From: Dipteris shenzhenensis
Taxonomy: Eukaryota; Polypodiophyta; Polypodiopsida; Gleicheniales
Direction: 5' to 3' (one strand)
Assembly (NCBI GenBank): GCA_047967505.1
Contig: CM106541.1
Length of the DNA stretch: 64,000 nucleotides
The notes beneath the pieces were generated by a model that made no database searches, had not been told where the DNA came from, and saw only the letters and a list, made by a program, of their open reading frames with translations. This document shows positions 57,396 through 64,000 of this stretch, in pieces. A program made the position numbers and the translations under genes. Position 1 is the stretch's first letter; the number at the start of each line of letters is the position of its first letter.

Positions 57396-59900
57396 TATAT
57401 TGCCACAAATGATTACTTAATTATGTCAAGAGGTAAGAAACTTACATGCATCATACATCCAGATGATAACTCTCGCTCGCGCTCATTTATTGTCTCTCCA
57501 TTGCATTTGGCTTTATGTAGAGCTAGTCGTAACCAATTAAGTGACATGTGAGTGGGGAGAAGAGCCAGATCCCGTGGATATGGTTGCGATACATTACTCT
57601 GAATCTCGTCCTTACATTTATTCTTTCTGCTTTGGCTGCTTCATATCTCTCAATCCACTTCTGCATCTTAGGGCTATTGAGGATACAAAACTTATTGTTC
57701 ATTTCTCCATTTGCTCTTTGCTCATCTTTCTTTCAATCCCTTTTCCTTTGGGAACCTCGCCAATGATGCGATCATCATCCTTGTTATGCCAAGCTTGCGG
57801 CATATCGGGATCTGTGGATGCAAGAAACCCCGTGATATATACTAATGACTCTTGCACCAGCCATCCCTCTACCATGCTTAATTCTGGTCTTGCTCTTTGT
57901 CTTACAAATCCCTTCAAATTTTTCATAAACTACTCGAGAAAAAACATCCATCGATCAACTATGTGCACAAGCAAGTGGACTTGAGTTGTCATAATGCTCG
58001 AGGGAAAGTGCTTCTCAAGCAAGAATACGGTTTCGATGGATTCCACCCTAGCCTTCTCGATGATCGATATGGAGATCGCTTTTTGAGATATCCACCTATT
58101 TCACATGTCCATGTAAGATATTTTCATAATCAATCTACATATTAATTAGTTTAAATTGAAGAAAATGCAATCAATGCGATTTGATAGTAAACATACCTCA
58201 CAATACCACTGATCTTGAATATAGCATTTCTAACATCTTCTTATAAGCACCCTTTTATTGTAATTGGGAGGATGAACTATCAAAGCAACAAAGAAGTCAT
58301 GTCAACAATATAACATAATCATAATTATGCTAACGCATCACAATTATCGGTACACTAATTCTACAGCTTAGAATACCTATAAGACCTTGTGCCAATCATG
58401 GGACTTGAGCCCACTAAGCTTATTGTCCTTTGAAAATGCTCCTCTCAAGCAACGCATGTTCCCTATCGGTGTTTGAAAAGAGGCAATGTCCGCCTTGACT
58501 ATCGCCTCCTCCCTCGTAGAGAGGATCCACGTTGCTTTCGGGAGGACAACTTTTCCTGAAGCATGCACTTGGGGCCACAAATGAGACATCCTATTCATAG
58601 CATGCAAGTCTTCTCACACTCCTCTCGAGTCTTTGGAACCAACCAAGTGTGCCCAAATAGTAGCCCCGACATTCTTGAAGATAAACATGGGATCCAAGAG
58701 ATGATTGATTTGTAACTGACCCCAATAAGGAAGCTCGTGAAAGATCGATAGCCTCTTCATACCAGGAGGAGGTTCCTCTCCATTCACCCTCCAAGCCTGA
58801 ATCCAGTCATTTGCCTTCAAATATGATGGTGGTGGATCAAGCTGATCTCCACGTGCGAGATGGTCTAGCGGAAGGTATCGAGCATGACCTTCATAAACAT
58901 TTTTCCTCATATGTTTGGAGTATCGTGCAAGCAATCTCAAACCTCGTCCACAAATAGGACAAGCATGGTACCCACTTGTAACAAGTCTTGCATGCGTGCA
59001 TGAATGTGTTAGTATAAGACATGCATGCGAAAGAGAGTCATAAAAGCATAATCCTATATTATACTTATAGAGACACAACCACGTACCTGCGCACTCTCCA
59101 TATCATGGGTAGTCACGCACTGGAAATATCAAAGACCTGCACTCCTCTCCATAATATCTAACTCCACTATCAAATGTGCCATGTACATGTCCATATTTTT
59201 TGCCTTGTACTTCCCCGGCACAATAGTGCAAGCATGAGGTGTCCCTTTTTTAATGTTAGCCATGGTGGGATATTGTAATTCACCACGACTATGGGCCATG
59301 TCAACCAAGATGTCGAGCATAATCCGAAAGGATTCATGCCGTCCATGGTGAGCCCAAGATGTAAGTTGCGTGGCTCCCTTGCAAAGTCCGGCCACTGATT
59401 GTCTATGTGCTTCCAACCTGCACAATCTGTGGGAATCCTCAATGTGTCATCAGTGGACCAATGAGATGCATGCCATGCATGTTATCAACTCCGCTATGGA
59501 TTTGCATCGGAACATGTGCTGTATTCTTGCAATGATGGGAAAGTGTCCCAAGACCTTTACCGGTATCTACTCACCTTGCAAGTCATCTCTATATCGTTGT
59601 TCCCCACACTTCAGACAACTAGCCAAATCTCCATGCTCACAACAAAAGAGAATACAATCATTATGGCAAGCATGGATGGTATCATAATCCATACCCACCA
59701 TTGTTAGCATCTTTTTTGCTTCATCTCTTGATGCGGGCATGGTATTTGGTGCAGGCAACATCTTCTGGAGTAACCTAGCACAATTCAAACATACATAGGC
59801 TTCGAATAATGATGATTTGGTACACTAATCCATACATGATGATTCTCAAAACAAACAATATCCAAATAATGAGTCAAATTAATGCAAGAGCTAACCTCAT
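57396..59900 (-). pseudogene. CACTA transposase TNP2-DUF4218 (copy 1)
   Basis: Reading the minus strand: ARDEAKKML..DYDTIHACHND and CEHGDLASCLKCGEQRYRDD (59788-59567), VKVLGHFPIIARIQHMF, GWKHIDNQWPDFAREPRNLH and DGMNPFG (59442-59170), GYHACPICGRGL, RYLPLDH and IFHELPYWGQLQINHLLDPM (59078-58614), then LSGLKSHDWHKVL (to 58377). A 100-bp intron follows, then FILPITIKGCL, and MKNLKGFVRQRARPE...MVEGWLVQESLVY (57926-57699). This is the domain order of the CACTA TNP2 protein, which cuts and integrates the element. Stops and frame changes separate the blocks. It should continue across D and B2 to 31058-30560. Confidence 0.85.
58277..58376 (-). other. 100-bp GT-AG intron in TNP2 copy 1
   Basis: Minus strand CTTATAG is followed by GTATTC (58376) and the region ends TTTGATAG (58277). 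It lies at the same codon boundary as the 88-bp intron of copy 2 (before FILP), supporting both. Confidence 0.7.
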
Positions 59901-60560
59901 TAAGGCATGAGAAAAAGAGAGGAGATAAGAGAGAAAAAGAGAGGAGAAAAGAGATATGTAAGCTACTTTCTTTAGCAATCTCTATTGTAAGCTACAATCT
60001 CTCCTCCCACCTATTTCCAATGACCTCCCACTCTATTCTCCACTCCTCACCACACCTCACCCCTCTCCTAACACTTGTGCTCCCTCTCCACCCTTCTCTC
60101 TCTTTCTTTTCTTGAAAAGAAGTTTTTCAAGAAGGTGAGTCTCTTTAAGCTATGTAGGTTCTTTTTTTGTGAGATTTTCTTTTGCGAGTGTTGAAGGATG
60201 TTTCTCTTTGTATTGCTAAAGCTATGTGCTAGTTTTCATGCTTGATTTCAAAGGATTGAAGCCAAAAAGCGATATTTTGTGAAAGAAAGAAGACTCACCT
60301 CTTCTAGTCTTTTTTGTATCTCTCTTCCTTTGCTTTCTCCTTGTCTCCTCAATCCAATCTCTTTGAGAAATTGCTTCTTTAAACTCCTCCTTCCTCTATC
60401 TAGTTATTTGAAATGGTATGTTTCCTCTCTTTTGTAGGGCCAGTCCACAAAACACCGAGTGGGACATACTATTGCAGGTAAGAAAGTGCTTCCTCTTTTT
60501 TCCTTTTGTTATTTTTGTTATTTGCATTGGCTTGTAGCTAGCGCCTTAAGCGCTAGCTGC
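59901..60560. other. Unassigned sequence upstream of TNP2 copy 1
   Basis: Includes a GAGA-rich stretch (59910-59955) and pyrimidine-rich segments. No domain seen. By position it should be 5' untranslated or early exon/intron sequence of the CACTA transcript read on the minus strand. Confidence 0.45.
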
Positions 60561-60574
60561 AGTGATGGGTGTAG

Positions 60575-62183
60575 GAACCCTCTCTTCCCCTCTCTTCCCT
60601 CTTCTTTCCCTCTTCTCTCCTCTTCCGTCTCTTCTTTTTCCCTCTTCCTTTTCCCCTTTTTCAATCTCTTCTCCCCTCTTCTTTTTCCCCCTCTTTCAAT
60701 CTCTTTTTCCCTCCTCTCTCTTCTTTTTTTCATCTTTCAATCTCTTTTCCCCTCTTCTTTTTTTCGCCTATTTTAAAATCTTTTTTTATCTCCTTTCCTT
60801 CTCCTTCTCCTTCAATCTTTCAATCTCTTTCCCCCTCTTTTTCCCTCTTTCCTTTCCCTCTTCTTCTCTCTTTCCCCCCCTCTTTCATGCTCATGCTCTT
60901 ATGCTCATGCATAAGCATAAGCATAAGCATGAGCATATGTCTCCTTCTCTTATGCTCATGCATAAGCATAAGCATCAGCATATGTCTCCTTCTCTTATGC
61001 TTATACTTATGGTGCATATTTCTCCTTCTCTTATGCTTATGCATAACCACAAGCATAAGCATAAGAGAAGGAGACATATGCTCATGCTTATGCTTATGCA
61101 TGAGCATAAGAGAAGGAGACATATTCTCATGCATAAGCATGAGCATATGTCTCTTTTTCCCTCTTTCCTTTCCCTCTTCTTCTCTCTTTCTTTCCCTCTT
61201 TCCCCTTTTCCAATCTCTCTTTCCTTTCCCTCTTCCAATCTCTCTTTCCTTTCCCCTCTTCCAATCTCTCTTTCTTTCCCTCTTTCCCCTCTTCCAATCT
61301 CTCTTTCCTTTCCCTCTTCTTCTCTTTTCCCCTCTTTCCCCCCCTCTTTTCCCTCTTTCATGCTCATGCTCTTATGCTCATGCATAAGCATAAGCATAAG
61401 CATATGTCTCATTCTCTTATGCTTATGCGTATGCATGAGCACATATCTCCTCTTATGCATATAAAGCATAAGCATAAGCATAAGAGAAGGAGACATATGC
61501 TCATGCTTATGCTTACGCATGAGCATAAGAGAAGGAGACATATGCTCATGCATAAGCATGAGGATATGTCTCTTTTTGCCTCTTTCCTTTCCCTCTTCTT
61601 CTCTCTTTCCCCCTCTCTTTCCCCTCTTCCCCTCTTTTCCCCCTCTTTTCCCTCTTTAATGCTCATGCTCTTATGTTCATGCATAAGCATAAGCATGAGC
61701 ATATGTCTCATTCTCTTAATATGCTTATGCTTATGCATGAGCATAAAGCTCATTCTCTTATGCTCATGCTTATGCTTATGTCTCCTCTTATGCATAAGCA
61801 TAAGAGAATGAGACATATGCTCATGCTTATGCTTATGCATGAGCATAAGAGAAGAAGACATATGCTCATGCATAAGCATGAGCATATGTCTCTTTTTCCC
61901 TCTTTCCTTTCCCTCTTCTTCTCTCTTTCCCCCCCTCTTTCCCCTCTTCCAATCTCTCTTTCCTTTCCCTCTTCTTCTCTCCTCCCCTCTTTTTTCCCCT
62001 CTTTTCCCTCTTTCATGCTCATGCTCTTATACTCATGCATAAGCATAAGCATGAGCATATGTCGCATTCTCTTATGCTTATGCTTATGCATGAGCATATG
62101 TCTCCTCTTATGCATAAGCATAAGCATAAGAGAGGAGACATATGCTCATGCTCATGCTTATGCATGAGCATAAGAGAAGGAGA
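60575..62183. repeat. Array of palindromic hexamer blocks and pyrimidine tracts
   Basis: Four blocks (60886-61158, 61359-61572, 61658-61892, 62014-62183) consist of ATGCTC/GAGCAT and ATGCTT/AAGCAT hexamers in both orientations, punctuated by atgtctccttctc and its reverse complement gagaaggagacat. Blocks are separated by 90-300 bp of almost pure pyrimidine (cttttccctc-type). Each block can fold as nested hairpins. Spacing between block starts is 473, 299 and 356 bp. The long ORFs here (Met/Leu/His-rich or Ser/Phe/Pro-rich) are artefacts of the repeat. Confidence 0.9.
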
Positions 62184-62270
62184 TTTTTTTTGTAATTACA
62201 AAAAAAAAAAACATTAGTGAAAAACAAGGCTTGCTATGGCCCTGTTTTGCCCCACTAATGCTTTTTTTTT
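62184..62270. repeat. Inverted CACTA-type ends or fold-back (CATTAGTG...CACTAATG)
   Basis: T8-GTAATTAC-A12 (62184-62211) is a perfect palindrome apart from run length. Next to it, CATTAGTG (62212-62219) and CACTAATG (62253-62260) face each other across 33 bp, each with an A or T run on its outer side. The left one, read on the minus strand, is CACTAATG followed by a T run, as expected for the 5' terminus of the minus-strand TNP2 element. Confidence 0.55.
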
Positions 62271-62283
62271 AGTTCTGTTAATT

Positions 62284-62387
62284 GTCGCTATATAGCGACG
62301 TTTACTAGTGTCGCTATATAGCGACGATTATCAGTGTTGCTATTTAGTGATGTTTATCAGCGTTGCTATATGGCGATGGTTTATAGC
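62284..62387. repeat. Four 26-bp tandem repeats with a 16-bp palindrome
   Basis: Units start at 62284, 62310, 62336 and 62362. The first two contain the perfect palindrome GTCGCTATATAGCGAC; units 3 and 4 are mutated versions. Such GCGAC/GTCGC motifs are common in subterminal regions of plant CACTA elements. Confidence 0.9.
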
Positions 62388-62589
62388 GATCGTTCTTTTT
62401 CGATGCTTTTAACGACTTTTACAATGATGTTTGTGCCTGTAAAAAAAAAATTAATGTAAAAAGCATCGGTATTTTCATCGGAAAAGGGCCTAGGCCTTGT
62501 CATGCAATGGGTTAAGACCACATATCCTAGAGAAGAACCTTGCTTTGACTAGAAATATTCCTTCAACAGGTTGTGAGCAAGATTCATTT

Positions 62590-63391
62590 GTTGTCATGCA
62601 TTGCCCATTTGTGCTACTATTGCCAGTGGTTTAAGATAGTTCAGGAACAAAGATATGCATACACTGATCTGCAAGCAACCTCGAGGGGGTCACTCATCAT
62701 ATGTAACCTTATCACGTGAGTTCAACAAAAGGATATTTTTTATTCCTAAAATTTACAGAAATAAATATACATAAGGGACTATTTAAAATAGTTTTGGAAA
62801 AAATTTACAGATTTCTATAGAAAAGGGGTACATTTTATTAATGAAAAAATTTACAGATAAGGGATTTTAAATATAGGCCTTGAACGCACGTGATATAGAG
62901 GGTTTATACATAGTGACCCCCCCGAGCAAGCAACCAACTACATGCTGGACTTCACATTGGATGATAGGTCTATCTAGGTGGGGATTATTGATTGGAGAAG
63001 AAGCCTCCACTGGACCAAAAGTCAATATCCACAAGACCCAGCTTTTTCTCCTCCCAGGGCATCTCCATGGTTAGCACCAGAATTATATGCCAGTACTACT
63101 CCTCCAGTAAATTCGAAGGGTGCATGGGCATTGGAGCCAGATTGCTTTGCCATTAGATGGCTATTTCGGCAAATTTCCAACTTTCTCATAGATTCTGCAG
63201 ACACTCTCAATGACAGTTCCATGAAGGGAGATGTTGAAATCAAGCTCTTAGTTGATTGTAGGAACACGCTTTGCAATATTGATCCAAAGGAGCGACCTTC
63301 CATGGGAGCAATTTTAACAAAACTACATAGTTTCAATGGAAATGAGGATGTGGCAATGCAACCCATTGAGAAAATGAAGACATGTTGTTGA
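62590..63391 (+). pseudogene. Protein-kinase-like gene fragment, split by MITE 4
   Basis: Removing MITE 4 and one TSD gives the frame KIVQEQRYAYTDLQATNYML, corresponding to the kinase catalytic loop HRDLxxxN with HRD changed to YTD and N kept. A stop at 62975-62977 is followed by VGIIDWRRS (the position of DFG, here DWR). PWLAPELYAS matches the APE motif and DPKERPSMGAILTKL matches subdomain XI. The frame ends MKTCC at 63389-63391. Loss of HRD and DFG plus the stop mean no kinase activity is expected. The N-terminal lobe is not visible. Source family unknown. Confidence 0.65.
62680..62926. mobile_element. MITE copy 4 (247 bp, 8-bp TSD caagcaac)
   Basis: Starts CTCGAGGGGGTCACT, ends AGTGACCCCCCCGAG, flanked by caagcaac (62672-62679, 62927-62934). 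Inserted in the catalytic loop of the kinase-like fragment. Confidence 0.97.
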
Positions 63392-63654
63392 ATCAAAGCA
63401 CTATGATTGCCAAAGTTTACTGTCTTTGAAAAATGTTATTGTGGGTTTAAAAATGTGACAATTTGTCAGAGTTTGACATTTTTATTCGTACAATTTAATC
63501 GATCGTGGTCAATCCTTAATTTTTTTAGTTAGATAAATTCTTAGATGGTATGTTTGGCATAAGCTTGTTACAATTAAATGTTTCAATAACAAGTAACTCA
63601 CTCAATCTCACATGGTGCTTAGATCTCCTCTTGCTCCCTCCCTCATGAGTCACC
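63392..63654. other. AT-rich spacer
   Basis: No feature recognised between the kinase-like fragment and the terminal ORF. Confidence 0.5.
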
Positions 63655-64000
63655 ATGGCATCCACATCTCAACGTGGAATGCAAGCTACATATGCATCTC
63701 AAGATCCAAGCGTGAGGGGAGAGCAAGCCATGAAGCACATAATGGACATGGATTATGCTACCCTCCTCCTGAGATGAAGAGATGAGGCATGTGCAATTGC
63801 CAATGCGAGAGTATTTCATGATTTGAATGGTTGGAAATGGAACCGCATCAACACAATGGTGACCAACGAGGGCATTACAGGGGTATGGGAATGCGGCGAT
63901 GCAGAACATGGATGGTGGAATTGCCACCTCCCCGCTATGAGGAATAATGCATACTATATATATTGCATGATCAAGTCTGACAAGCCTCATAGTGGGGCTG
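63655..64000 (+). pseudogene. Unknown ORF truncated by window edge, one TGA
   Basis: CACCATGGC at 63652-63660 is a good plant start context. The frame reads MASTSQRGMQATYASQDPSV, is interrupted by TGA after ATLLLR (63775-63777), and then stays open to the end of the window: NARVFHDLNGWKWNRINTMV, EHGWWNCHLPAMRNNAYYIY, ending SDKPHSGA. I do not recognise it. The W-rich, C/H-containing segment could be a zinc-binding DNA domain of a transposase, but that is a guess. Confidence 0.4.

Noticed and set aside
59560-59580. Splice donor (AAGGTGAGTA on the minus strand) in TNP2 copy 1
   Set aside because: The transposase reading continues directly past it (VKVLGHFPII after a single stop), so no intron is needed.
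60562-62217. ORFs up to 300 codons rich in Met, Leu, His, Lys or Ser, Phe, Pro
   Set aside because: They arise from hexamer and pyrimidine repeats that lack stops on both strands.

Overview
This is a gene-poor, transposon-dominated stretch of nuclear DNA from a land plant, most likely one with a large genome. The evidence is a plant-type UDP-glycosyltransferase fragment with a full 44-residue PSPG box, plant copia, gypsy, CACTA (TNP2) and hAT elements, and an Arabidopsis-type telomere motif in one LTR. I cannot name the species; a fern or other large-genome lineage is only a guess. No complete, clearly functional host gene, rRNA, tRNA or CRISPR array was found.

Left part (1-9610): the 3' end of a broken hAT transposase, a 5'-truncated UGT, about 1 kb of featureless AT-rich DNA, and a heavily decayed plus-strand Ty3/gypsy element (protease, reverse transcriptase, RNase H and integrase recognisable). 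A minus-strand gypsy protease follows, cut by copia element A (9611-15404, TSD ccttg).

Middle-left (15405-31058): more minus-strand gypsy debris, a GGA purine tract, a 13-bp minisatellite, a 1.56-kb two-LTR non-autonomous element F (17652-19212, TSD tagaa), a nearly intact minus-strand copia E (20489-25898, TSD ataag), a gypsy integrase end, and a CACTA TNP2 remnant with a visible GT-AG intron.

Centre (31059-57395): a deep nest inside a second minus-strand CACTA element. Copia B2 (31059-51407, TSD cataa) contains copia C (32659-46735, TSD atttt), which contains B1 (37065-42737, TSD catcc), a second member of B2's family. LTR differences fall in nesting order: B2 8/148, C 3/257, B1 0/147. Copia D (51485-57395, TSD tatat) sits 72 bp beyond B2's right TSD in the same CACTA. 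B1 and B2 define a copia family related to A and D whose long ORF stays open in B1 (one TGA in 1042 codons), although the protease DSG and reverse-transcriptase YVDD motifs are gone from both copies.

Right part (57396-64000): the CACTA TNP2 pseudogene resumes. Beyond it lie a 1.3-kb array of inverted hexamer palindromes and pyrimidine tracts, CACTA-like termini, 26-bp palindromic repeats, a protein-kinase-like pseudogene, and an ORF cut by the window edge. Four copies of a 247-bp MITE, each with an 8-bp target duplication and two CACGTG G-boxes, are scattered through the window (15626, 44691, 48625, 62680); two lie inside the nest and one inside the kinase-like catalytic loop.
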